Translations under genes and position numbers: made by a program
Shown here: positions 25,238 to 33,633 of the stretch, one piece after another
Position numbering within the stretch: the stretch's first letter is position 1
Layout: every line of letters starts with the position of its first letter
The notes under the pieces: model-generated
Seen by the model: only the letters and a program-made list of their open reading frames with translations
Database searches by the model: none
What the model was told of the DNA's origin: nothing
Assembly: GCA_002748355.1 (NCBI GenBank)
Contig: PDSF01000032.1
Location: forward strand, 62,001 to 126,000
Length of the DNA stretch: 64,000 nt
Source: Planctomycetota bacterium
GTDB taxonomy: Bacteria > Planctomycetota > UBA1135 > GCA-002748355
Direction: 5' to 3'

Positions 25238-26733
25238 CACTGATTCGCAAGCCAGTCGAGCAGGAGGCGCACGCCGACGCCGGTCGCGCCAAACTCGTAG
25301 TAGTCCTTCGCCTTTGCGCCCCAGGCAGCACCGGCGATGTCGATGTGCGCCCAAGGAGTATCGCCAACGAAGTTCGACAAGAAGGCGCCACCCGAAGTCG
25401 AGCCAGCGCCATCGGCCTTGCCGCTATTGATATTGCGCAGGTCGGCGAACTTGGACTTCATCATGTCCTTGTGCACGTCCCAGAGCGGCAGCTGCCAACA
25501 GCGATCACCGGAGCTTTCACCCGCTTCGAGCAGTTCCTTGCAGACCTCGTCATCGCCCATGATGCCGCTCATCTCGTGACCGAGGGCCATGACGACCGCC
25601 CCGGTCAGGGTGGCGAGGTCCACCATCTTCGCTGGCTTATAGGTCTTGGTGACGTAGGCCAAAGCATCGCAGAGGATCAAACGGCCCTCGGCGTCGGTGT
25701 TCAGCACTTCAATCGTGGTGCCGTCACAAGCGGTGACGATATCGCCAGGCTTCTGGGCATCGCCGTCCAGGAGGTTCTCCGAGGCCGGCACCGCGCCCAC
25801 GACTCGCAGCTTCGGCGACAGTGCGCCACTGGCGAGGGCGTGGAACAGACCAACGACCGCCGCGCCACCGCACATGTCGTAGCGCATCTCGTCCATGCCT
25901 GCCGAAGGCTTGAGGCTGATGCCGCCAGCGTCGAAGGTCAGGCCCTTACCGACAATCGCAATCGTCCTGCCCTTGCTCGCCTTGCCCTTAAAGGGGTCGT
26001 AGTCGAAGAAGATCAGCTTGGCCGGCTCACGGCTGCCGCGCGAAACGCCGAGCAGGGCGTTCATCTTCTCCTTCTTCATCCGCGCTTCGTCGAAGACCGT
26101 GACCTTGACCCGGTTATTCGCGAGCTTCTTGGACTCGCTGGCGAGGATGCTCGGCGTCATCAGGTTGCCAGCCTTATTGCCGAGCTCGCGGGCAAAACAG
26201 GTCGCCTCAGCACGCAGCATGCCGGTCTTGGCTGCCTTGCTGCAGGCCGCCGGCAGCTTGCCTTCGATGGCCATGAGCGAAGCCCGCTTCAGCTTGGCCG
26301 GCTTCGCCTTGTCCTTGGATGGGGCGATGTAACGGTAGGCAGCAAGCCCGGCGCCTTCGGCAAGGGCCTGGCATGCGAGTTCAAGCGCGCAGGCTTCCGA
26401 GACCCTCTGCGACAGCGCCAGCACGAAGTCGGCACAGCCCAGATCATCGGCACGCTTCTGGGCAATGGCCCCGATGCGGCGTAGGGATTCGGCATCGACC
26501 TCGCTGCTCCTCCCCGCGCAAACCAGCAGCAAGCGCTTAGCCGGCGCAGCTTCGCTGGGATAAAGCAGGCAGCTCGCCCGCAAGCTTTGCGGCAGGTCGC
26601 CCACTTTCTTGGCCTGAGCGAAGGCGTCGTCGAAAGCCGGCGGCAACGGCGGCGTGTCCTTTTCGAGGTGAACGAGGACGAGGAGATCGGTCTTGGCGTC
26701 GAGCGCTGTGCCCGTCTTGACGCTGACTTGCAT
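25237..26733 (-). CDS. pepA: leucyl aminopeptidase (M17)
   Basis: 498-residue cytosolic metallopeptidase that removes N-terminal residues from peptides, usually as a hexamer with two metal ions. The catalytic half contains GKGLTFDAGGISLKP, DMCGGAAVVG and the signature NTDAEGRLIL, which holds metal ligands. The N-terminal regulatory half (about 1-170) is complete, beginning SVKTGTALDAKTDLLV. Length is normal. It shares a TGATG overlap with the downstream lipoprotein gene, making a two-gene unit. Confidence 0.95.
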   Translation of the reverse strand: MQVSVKTGTALDAKTDLLVLVHLEKDTPPLPPAFDDAFAQAKKVGDLPQSLRASCLLYPSEAAPAKRLLLVCAGRSSEVDAESLRRIGAIAQKRADDLGCADFVLALSQRVSEACALELACQALAEGAGLAAYRYIAPSKDKAKPAKLKRASLMAIEGKLPAACSKAAKTGMLRAEATCFARELGNKAGNLMTPSILASESKKLANNRVKVTVFDEARMKKEKMNALLGVSRGSREPAKLIFFDYDPFKGKASKGRTIAIVGKGLTFDAGGISLKPSAGMDEMRYDMCGGAAVVGLFHALASGALSPKLRVVGAVPASENLLDGDAQKPGDIVTACDGTTIEVLNTDAEGRLILCDALAYVTKTYKPAKMVDLATLTGAVVMALGHEMSGIMGDDEVCKELLEAGESSGDRCWQLPLWDVHKDMMKSKFADLRNINSGKADGAGSTSGGAFLSNFVGDTPWAHIDIAGAAWGAKAKDYYEFGATGVGVRLLLDWLANQ

Positions 26734-26936
26734 GTGCTTCTGCTCTTTCGTGGCTAACAGACTGGAGACAGTCTCGCGGGCGAAAGAATCCCGACTCGCG
26801 GCGCCATCGGCGTCGGAAGGACTCTGCTGCTACGCGGCTATGGCCTCGGCCTGCTAAAGACATGGTGGCGCCAGAAATGGCGCTCGCCTGGGGAGTACGC
26901 AAGCGAGTGTCATAGCAGAAGCCCCGCGCCGCTTCC

Positions 26937-28292
26937 TCAACTGCTCAGGGGAGCTTGCGGCGGAAACGCTTGCCCAAACGAAACATCGCTCGGCGGCGCC
27001 TCGGGAATCGGCACGCGATGACAACGCAACACATAACTCAGCAGGGTGAGGCCCACGGCAAAGACCCCGAGTCCGGTGGCCCAAGCCAGCAGGTCAATGG
27101 GCCAGATCCAGGCCATCGCTCCCAGCAAACTCGTCGCCAGGTGCAGCCAAAAACCCCGGCGCACATGGGCATCCGGCAATAACTGCCGCAGCGTCGGCAC
27201 CATGACCCGCCCCACCAGTGGCGAGCAGCGATGGAACCAAAAGAGGAAGGGGATAATCCGCGCCAGCATCCCATGCACGATGCCCCCCGCCCAAGCAAAA
27301 AGGACCAGCCAGCCAAGCAGCAGCTCGCAGCGTGGTACTCCAAACCAGGTAAGCAAGGCAACGACGACAGAGAGCGGAGCGATAAGCAGGCCAAAACGCC
27401 AGAAAACAAAGCTCACGTCCACACGCCGGCGCCGACGCGCACGCAAGGTGCGCAGACAAAGCCAGGGATGGAAAACACCGAGCGCCAGCAGCCCAGGAAT
27501 CGAGCCATAGAAAGCCAGGCTGCGCATCTGGGGAAGCACAAGAAAACCGGCCTTGCCTGCCATAAGGGCCAGAAACGGCAGCAGGGCACCGAGCATAATC
27601 CCGACGAGGGTCAGCCACTGGCTACGGCGCGACGGCTCGGGCGCCAGGTAGAACATCGGAACCACCTGCCAGGACACGGCCGTTATCAAACAGCCAATCC
27701 AGCCAATCCAGGCGATGCTGAGATGTCCCTGAATCCATGCCCCCCGGTCTCCTGGAAAGGCATAGGGGCCGAAGCCATGTGACATCCACGCCCCCGCCAT
27801 CAAGGTCAGGAAGAGGGCAAATATCGCGAACCGCAGGCCAATGACACTGGGCCCCTGGGCTCGACTTCGCAGCAACGCCCAGCCAAAGAGCAGGACGCAG
27901 GCAAAGAGAGCCGCGGTCAGGAAGGAAAACGAAACAAAATATCCCGGCGGCAGCTCCTTGGCCGCGAGCAGCAGGGTAACGAGGCCACATACCAACAAGA
28001 GCAGCCAGAGCCAGGAGCTGCGCACCAGCGGCACCGCCCGCCCCGCCAGCACCGGGATCATCTGGTAGAGCGCACCGACCATGACCGAGCCCAGGAAGCC
28101 CAGGGTGCCGAGGTGCACCAAGGTCAGGGTCTGCGGTCGCCAGTGGGACTCGAGGATCACCGCGCCCTCGAAGAGCATCAAGCTCCCCCCCGCCAGCAGC
28201 GACAAGCCCGCCACGACGAAGTGCACAATCGGGATGGAGAGAGGAGGTGCTTGTTCGGGGCTAAGTCCGCCCGGAATCGCAGAAGCGCTCAT
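26937..28292 (-). CDS. 12-TM heme-copper oxidase subunit I-like membrane protein
   Basis: 451 residues with about twelve hydrophobic segments. Three segments carry similarly placed His residues: His60 (VHLGTLGF), His190 (GHLSIAWIGWIG) and His340 (IVHGMLARIIPF, with another His at 354). This resembles the heme-copper oxidase subunit I or NnrS-type folds, but the usual six-His set and the copper-site pattern are not evident, so electron transfer or heme binding is only inferred. Its ATG overlaps the regulator's stop by four bases (ATGA), so both are co-transcribed, opposite a hemerythrin gene. A role in nitric oxide or oxygen handling fits this context. Confidence 0.7.
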   Translation of the reverse strand: MSASAIPGGLSPEQAPPLSIPIVHFVVAGLSLLAGGSLMLFEGAVILESHWRPQTLTLVHLGTLGFLGSVMVGALYQMIPVLAGRAVPLVRSSWLWLLLLVCGLVTLLLAAKELPPGYFVSFSFLTAALFACVLLFGWALLRSRAQGPSVIGLRFAIFALFLTLMAGAWMSHGFGPYAFPGDRGAWIQGHLSIAWIGWIGCLITAVSWQVVPMFYLAPEPSRRSQWLTLVGIMLGALLPFLALMAGKAGFLVLPQMRSLAFYGSIPGLLALGVFHPWLCLRTLRARRRRRVDVSFVFWRFGLLIAPLSVVVALLTWFGVPRCELLLGWLVLFAWAGGIVHGMLARIIPFLFWFHRCSPLVGRVMVPTLRQLLPDAHVRRGFWLHLATSLLGAMAWIWPIDLLAWATGLGVFAVGLTLLSYVLRCHRVPIPEAPPSDVSFGQAFPPQAPLSS

Positions 28293-29416
28293 GACTCTTG
28301 AACCGTCAGGTGTAACAGGCAGCTGCCATCGTCGAGGAGTAGTGCATTCCAGAGATCCCCGAACTCACTGAGCCTCTGCAGTAAGAGTTCGGGCCGCCGC
28401 GGCAGCCGGGCGAGAAGCACCTCTCCCGGCCGGAGCTGGGCGCGGGCAAGCAGCACTCGGTTGAGCGGCTCCGGAGCCGCAAGGTCGCGATAATCGAGGA
28501 TTTCGGGGGCCGCTTCGCCGCGCAGGATCAGCTCCCAGTCGCCCTTCCCCAACTCGCTTACCGTGACCAAGAACCCCCGCGACTCAAGCAAGGTAATCAA
28601 TGGCGTAGGCCGAAACGGCGCCAAGAGCTGCACCGCACCGGTCGGCGCCAGCAAGTGGAGGAGGCGTAGGACCTCCTCAAGAGGATCCTCTCCGCGCCCA
28701 ATCAGCGGCCGGGCATCGAGGCGCAGCAGAGTCTGGAGCTCTTCGCTCGGCTCCTCACTCTCGCCTCCCTCGCCGCAAGGCACCCCCTGCTCCCAAGCCG
28801 CCCAAGCCTCATCGAGCGCCCGCAGGAACAGTTCGCGCAGCGGCCGTGTCGACTCGGCGAACTGCCAAGCCAGGATATATCCGCGGATCCCGGCCAATAG
28901 CTGCTCGGCAGCGGCCTCCACATCGAGCTCGGCCGGCAGCTCCTGCCGCTGCCGCGCCAAACGCACGAACTCGCCAAGGAGCGCCCTTTGCATCGACCCG
29001 AGATGGCGCAGTGGCGCAGCCAAGGGGCCCGGCTTCTTCCCCGCCTCTGTCCGCTGCCGAGACAGCTCATGGAAGAGCAATCGAGGCACGCCAGGACGCT
29101 GCTGGACGAAGTCACCAAAGGAACTGAGCAGCGAGCCCAGGGCTTGGCGAGGCGGAAGCGCCTGGGCCAATTCGGCATGAATGAGCCCCTGAAGCTCGCT
29201 TCGCACCAAGCTCAGCACCGCAAGGAGGATGCTCTCACGCGACCGGAAGTGCTTGAACAACGCTGGCTGGGTCACCCCCACGTGGCGAGCGACACGCCGA
29301 GTGCTCAACTCGGCAACCGGCACATCCCCCAGGAGATCCAAAGCCGCACGAGCAATCTCGACTCGCCGCTCCTCGGCACTCTTCCGCGATCTCTTCGGAC
29401 GATCTGAGCCTGACAT
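28289..29416 (-). CDS. TetR-family regulator fused to two DUF2249-like domains
   Basis: 375 residues, against about 200 for ordinary TetR proteins. The DNA-binding helix-turn-helix is at 38-58 (STRRVARHVGVTQPALFKHF), followed by a TetR-type helical ligand domain to about 210. Residues 232-300 look like DUF2249: it starts LDARPLIG, includes LAPFRPTPLITLLESRGF and ends GDWELILRG. Residues 307-371 repeat the plan (LDYRDLAAPEPL to CLLHL) more loosely. DUF2249 is found beside hemerythrins and in Fe-S or sulfur-related proteins. The fusion suggests sensing inside the regulator itself. The gene is divergent from the hemerythrin, and an 18-bp palindrome starts 12 bases upstream. Confidence 0.82.
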   Translation of the reverse strand: MSGSDRPKRSRKSAEERRVEIARAALDLLGDVPVAELSTRRVARHVGVTQPALFKHFRSRESILLAVLSLVRSELQGLIHAELAQALPPRQALGSLLSSFGDFVQQRPGVPRLLFHELSRQRTEAGKKPGPLAAPLRHLGSMQRALLGEFVRLARQRQELPAELDVEAAAEQLLAGIRGYILAWQFAESTRPLRELFLRALDEAWAAWEQGVPCGEGGESEEPSEELQTLLRLDARPLIGRGEDPLEEVLRLLHLLAPTGAVQLLAPFRPTPLITLLESRGFLVTVSELGKGDWELILRGEAAPEILDYRDLAAPEPLNRVLLARAQLRPGEVLLARLPRRPELLLQRLSEFGDLWNALLLDDGSCLLHLTVQES

Positions 29417-29427
29417 GCTTGCATCTT

Positions 29428-29445
29428 AGTTATCGCTCGATAACT
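29428..29445. promoter_or_regulatory. 18-bp perfect palindrome, probable TetR operator
   Basis: AGTTATCG-CT-CGATAACT is a perfect inverted repeat of 8-base arms. It lies 12 bases upstream of the TetR-DUF2249 start codon (29416) and 38 bases upstream of the hemerythrin start (29483), so one site could control both directions. TetR regulators typically bind such sites in their own divergent promoter; binding here is inference. Confidence 0.75.
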
Positions 29446-29482
29446 TCCGCAAGTCAGGAAATGCCCAGATGGAGCAAGCGAG

Positions 29483-29923
29483 ATGGAACAGAGCCTGAAT
29501 CAGTTCTTCCTGGAAGACCACCGACGATGCGACCGCGCCTGGGCTGATCTAGAAGCCGCCATCGATGAGGGAGCCAGCGAAGCCGTGCAGCCGGCCTGGG
29601 AGTTCTTTGCCGCGGCCATGGAGCGGCACTTCCAGATGGAGGAGCGGGTGCTGTTCCCTGCCTTCGAATCCCGCACCGGCATGATCCAGGGCCCCACCCA
29701 AGTCATGCGCGCCGAGCACGACCAAATGCGCGGCGTCCTCTCCCAGATGAGTTCCTCGCTCGCCTCCGGCGACCTCGAAACCGTGCTCGAACTCGGCGAC
29801 ACCCTGCTCATCCTCGCCCAGCAGCACAACATGAAGGAAGAAGCCGTGCTCTACCCCATGGCAGAGCAGCACCTCCATGGCGATTGGGAAGAACTCTACT
29901 CCCGCTGCCAAGAACTCGACTAG
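29483..29923 (+). CDS. hemerythrin-like domain protein
   Basis: 146 residues, four-helix bundle. All expected di-iron ligands are present: His13 (EDHRRCDR), His49 and Glu53 (RHFQMEERVLFP), His79 (RAEHDQMR), His115 and Glu119 or Glu120 (QQHNMKEEAVLYP). Such proteins bind oxygen, sense redox state, or help repair iron centres after nitric oxide damage. It is divergent from the TetR-DUF2249 regulator across a 66-base region containing the palindrome, so joint control is likely. GGAG about nine bases before the ATG gives a modest ribosome site. Confidence 0.93.
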   Translation: MEQSLNQFFLEDHRRCDRAWADLEAAIDEGASEAVQPAWEFFAAAMERHFQMEERVLFPAFESRTGMIQGPTQVMRAEHDQMRGVLSQMSSSLASGDLETVLELGDTLLILAQQHNMKEEAVLYPMAEQHLHGDWEELYSRCQELD

Positions 29924-30197
29924 CCGCGCCTGGAAGGCGTAGCCGAAGGCCAGGTAGCAGGCCTCCAACGCGTCCAAGTAGCGGGCAGCGGTTCCAGGTT
30001 CCCCTGGCTGGCGATCATAAGCAGCCCCTGCTTGATCATGGCTGTCGAGCGAAGTGGACATCTCCCCCGTGCCGACCAAGCTTGACAGTATTCAGATGTC
30101 GAGTCGCCGGAACAGTCCAGCTGAGCACCGCCCAGGCAGGGAAATCAGGGAACTCCGCAGTTGCTGAACTGTGGCGCCGCCTCGTAGCGTCCTACGG

Positions 30198-31589
30198 ATG
30201 AACTCCATTCAAAGACCGGCCGATCTCGGCTCCTTCGCGTCGCAGTTGGCGGATTACACCGAGCTGCGGGTCCAAGAGAATCGCAATACCCATATCGCCC
30301 TGGTGAACGGCGACGTGGTCAGCAATGTCCGGGCAGCGCGGAGCGGCGTTTCGGCGCGCAGCTGCGTGGGCGGGCTTTGGGGCTTTTGCTCGGCGCCGAC
30401 CGCAGACGGCGAGTCGATCGAACGTACGCTGCAGCTGGCGCGCAAGAACGCCCAGCTGCTGGCCGCGCGCGAGAAGCGCGAGGGCTGGACCCTGCCGACG
30501 ACCAGGGTCGAAGGCGCGCACGACTACGGCACCAAGCAAGAACGTCGCAGCCAGAAGGAGCTCATCGAGTTCCTGCGCCAGCTGGATGCCCAGGTGCAAA
30601 AGAGCTGCCCGGGGCTCAGCTCGCGGACCCTGGTCATCACCTGCCTCGACATGGAGAAGACGCTGCTGACGTCGACCGGCTCGAGCGCGCACTCGCTGAC
30701 GCCGCGCGCGCTGATCTACATCGAGATGACGGTGATGAGCGAGGGCGCGCCGATCTCCCTGATGAAGTCCTACGGCGGGCTCGGGCACTTCGAAGATCGC
30801 TTTGCCGATCCCAAGGAGCTGCACGCGGAGCTGGCCGATCAATACGAGCACACGATCAAGAAGAGCGAGGGCATCTACGCCGAAGCCGGCACCAAGACCT
30901 GCATCCTCGCCGCCGACCTCGCCGGTATCCTCGCCCACGAGGCGATCGGGCACACAACCGAGGCCGACTTCGTGCGCGGTGGATCCGTAGCGAGGCACTA
31001 CCTCAACGAGACGGTCGCATCCCCGCTGGTGACTCTGGTCGACTTCGCGCACACGGCGCTCGGCAAAACCTGCCCAGTGCCCGTGCACGTGGATGACGAA
31101 GGGACCGAGTCGCGCGATGTCACCATCATCGAGGACGGCGTGCTTCGCAGATACATGCACAACAAGGAGACGGCCGCGGAGTTCGGCCACGAGCCCCTTG
31201 GCAACGCCCGCGCCTACCAGTTCAGCGACGAGCCGCTGATCCGCATGCGCAACACGGCGATCCTGCCGGGGCAGTCCAAGCTGGACGAGATGATCGCCTC
31301 GATCGACGACGGCTACTTCCTGATGAAGCCTGGCAATGGTCAGGCCGACTCGACCAGCGAGTTCATGTTCGCGGTCACCCAGGGCTACGAGATCAAAAAC
31401 GGCAAGCTGGGCCGTGCGATCAAGGACACGACGATCTCAGGCATCGCCTTCGATCTGCTCAAGACCGTGGAGATGGTCTCCGGCGACATGGTCTGGAGCG
31501 CTGGCGGTATGTGCGGCAAGAAGCAGCTCATCCCCGTGGGCATGGGCGGCCCGGCGATCAAGTGCAGCGTGACGATGGGAGGCAAGTGA
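30198..31589 (+). CDS. tldD: TldD metalloprotease subunit
   Basis: 463 residues. TldD/TldE form a zinc protease that unfolds and trims modified peptides, known from microcin and CcdA processing in E. coli. The active-site motif HEAIGH is at residues 247-252, in GILAHEAIGHTTEADF, matching the H-E-x-x-x-H motif of TldD. The C-terminal region has SGGIAF-like SGIAFDLLKTVEMVSG and MCGKKQLIPVG blocks. The ATG at 30198 begins the conserved region; nine extra codons are open upstream. tldE follows one base after the stop, so they are co-translated. No obvious substrate peptide gene was found next to the pair. Confidence 0.92.
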   Translation: MNSIQRPADLGSFASQLADYTELRVQENRNTHIALVNGDVVSNVRAARSGVSARSCVGGLWGFCSAPTADGESIERTLQLARKNAQLLAAREKREGWTLPTTRVEGAHDYGTKQERRSQKELIEFLRQLDAQVQKSCPGLSSRTLVITCLDMEKTLLTSTGSSAHSLTPRALIYIEMTVMSEGAPISLMKSYGGLGHFEDRFADPKELHAELADQYEHTIKKSEGIYAEAGTKTCILAADLAGILAHEAIGHTTEADFVRGGSVARHYLNETVASPLVTLVDFAHTALGKTCPVPVHVDDEGTESRDVTIIEDGVLRRYMHNKETAAEFGHEPLGNARAYQFSDEPLIRMRNTAILPGQSKLDEMIASIDDGYFLMKPGNGQADSTSEFMFAVTQGYEIKNGKLGRAIKDTTISGIAFDLLKTVEMVSGDMVWSAGGMCGKKQLIPVGMGGPAIKCSVTMGGK

Positions 31590-31590
31590 A

Positions 31591-32901
31591 ATGACGAGCA
31601 AGAGCATGATCCAGGCCGACAAAGAGCTCGCCCAGTACTGCATCGAACGCCTGCTAGCGGCCGGCGCCGACAAGTCGCAGTGCGTGCTGACGCTCTCGGA
31701 GAAGTCGGAGTTCAACGTCGCCAACGACGACATCAGCCTCCTGCGCACCACCCTAGGCGCCGATGTCTCGCTGACAGCGCTGGTCGACGGGCGCAAGGGT
31801 TCGATTGTCATCAACCAGCTCGAGCGCGACGCAATCGACGCGGCGGCGAGGGATGTCGTCGAGCTGGCGCGCAACTCGCAGCCCGATGAGGCCAACGACA
31901 TCGCGGAGGCTGGGGAGCCCAAGAGCTTCGAGTCAGGCGACTCGGCGCCGAAACTCGAACTGATGCACGAGCGCCTCAGCCGCTTCCTGGGCTACGTCAA
32001 GGAGCGCTATCCGCGCACGGGTCAGGAGGAAGTGCAGCTCGACTTCACGACCGCGAGCCAGCAGTTCTCGAACAGCAACGGCGTCGACTTCGCCGAGCGC
32101 GAAGGGCTCTACTCCTTCTCGACCTTCTTCACCAGCCGTGAAGGCAAGAACAGCTCCTCGTTCAACTACACCGGCTTCAAGCGACGTAATCTCGACGCCG
32201 AGCTCTTCGAAATCGGCTCGGTGGACCGCCTGCTGCGCGAGAGCGGCGAGCAGATCGTGACCAAAGGCATCGGCAAGAAGTTCGTCGGTAAGGTCGTGAT
32301 GACTCCCGACTGCCTACCGAGCTTCCTCGGCAGTTTCGCCGGCTTCCTCGGCGACATGGCGATGATCTCCGGCACCTCGATCTACAAGGACTCAATCGGG
32401 GAATCGATCGCGGACCCGCGCTTTAGCCTGCACTGCCGGCCGCGCAGCGACGAGATCGCCGCCGGCTACGCGGTCACCGGCGATGGCTTCGAAGCGCAGG
32501 ACTGCACCCTGGTCGACGGCGGCGTGCTGCGCTCACAGCTGCTGGGGCTCTACGGCTCGCGCAAGACCGGCAAGGCGCGTGCAGCGAACCACGGCGGCGC
32601 CTTCGTCATTGACCCGGGAGCATCCTCTTTCGAAGAGATGATCGCGGGTATCGGCGAGGGGCTGGTGCTGGGGCGCTTCTCCGGCGGCCACCCGAGTAGC
32701 AACGGCGACTTCACCGGCGTAGCCAAGAACAGCTACTACGTCAAAGACGGCAAGGTCGCCTGGCCAATCAGCGAAGTCATGATCTCAGGCAACATTGCCC
32801 AGATGCTCAAGGACATCGACTCGATCTCCGCCGAACGCGTCGACTACGGCGACGCCATCCTTCCCTGGATCTGCGTGAACGGCATTTCGGTCTCGGGCTG
32901 A
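31591..32901 (+). CDS. pmbA: TldE/PmbA partner subunit
   Basis: 436 residues, homologous fold to TldD but without the HExxxH motif, as expected for the structural partner that completes the protease chamber. It begins with a helical segment followed by CVLTLSEKSEFNVANDDI. Later blocks SNSNGVDFAEREGLYSFS, RSDEIAAGYAVTGDGFE and the C-terminal GDAILPWICVNGISVSG match PmbA-type proteins. The start lies one base after the tldD stop, so the subunits should be made in equal amounts. The downstream 700 bases hold only a nuclease remnant. Confidence 0.9.
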   Translation: MTSKSMIQADKELAQYCIERLLAAGADKSQCVLTLSEKSEFNVANDDISLLRTTLGADVSLTALVDGRKGSIVINQLERDAIDAAARDVVELARNSQPDEANDIAEAGEPKSFESGDSAPKLELMHERLSRFLGYVKERYPRTGQEEVQLDFTTASQQFSNSNGVDFAEREGLYSFSTFFTSREGKNSSSFNYTGFKRRNLDAELFEIGSVDRLLRESGEQIVTKGIGKKFVGKVVMTPDCLPSFLGSFAGFLGDMAMISGTSIYKDSIGESIADPRFSLHCRPRSDEIAAGYAVTGDGFEAQDCTLVDGGVLRSQLLGLYGSRKTGKARAANHGGAFVIDPGASSFEEMIAGIGEGLVLGRFSGGHPSSNGDFTGVAKNSYYVKDGKVAWPISEVMISGNIAQMLKDIDSISAERVDYGDAILPWICVNGISVSG

Positions 32902-33111
32902 GCAAGAGCTCCGGCTCCTGTGGCAGCTGCCCCAGCCCCTTAGGCAGGGAGTTCTGGCATGGTGAGTGTAGACGAGCATCGTTCGCCCAAAGGCCAGTGA
33001 GCGATGCGCCGGCTCGTACGCCGGCTGGCGTGCCCTCCTGAACAAGCTGCCCGTTCACCCTCACGTCCGGCTCTCGCCGGCACCCGAGACCTGGGACCGC
33101 GAGACCGGGGC

Positions 33112-33510
33112 TCCGCCATCCTCGCCGGCGACCTCAACCTCTCGGGCAGCTCCCCGGTCTTCAGCGGCCTCCCCCGGGCAACAGGATTGCGAGATTCGCG
33201 CCGCGGCTTCGGGCGACAGCCCTTCCGGTCGAGTTCTTCGCCGATCAGCAGGCTCTGGGTCCTCATCGACCACGTGCTGGTGGGAAAGTCATGGAGAGTA
33301 ACGGAGCGCTACACCAGCGAGCTCCGGGGAAGTGACCACCTGGCGGTGTTCGCGCGGCTGCTCCCGGTCGACTCGCCCGTTTCCCTGAAGACCGACTCCA
33401 GTTATTGGAGGATGCGCACTCCGCGCCCCCTCCAAAGCCCGAGCAGCACTTCCCAGCGCCGCCCATCGCAGCTAAGCCATGCGTGCAGTGCCCAGCTAAC
33501 GACTCCGTAG
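33112..33510 (+). pseudogene. C-terminal remnant of an endonuclease/exonuclease/phosphatase-family gene
   Basis: Residues encoded from 33112 to about 33363 read AILAGDLNLSGSSPVF, then GLRDSRRGFG, then VLIDHVLVG and GSDHLAVFARL. That is the C-terminal order of EEP-fold nucleases: the G-D-x-N motif, the D-H strand and the final S-D-H-x-P/A-V. The N-terminal two thirds, with the first catalytic Asn and Glu, are missing; upstream sequence is unrelated. An inverted repeat GCCGGC-TCGTAC-GCCGGC lies about 85 bases upstream. The rest of 32902-33633 holds nothing I can support. Confidence 0.6.
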
Positions 33511-33633
33511 TGCTGCGACGTTTTGCCGCTTTCCCGCCCCGGCCCAATACGCATAATTTGGAACGCTTGGCCTTGCCGGGATTCGCCAGCGATAAGGCCA
33601 AGCAGCTCATTACCTCTTCTCAGAGAACGATCC

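Noticed and set aside
32940..33070. Group II intron or structured RNA end suggested by short inverted repeats
   Set aside because: No domain V-like hairpin; only a 6-base arm palindrome.
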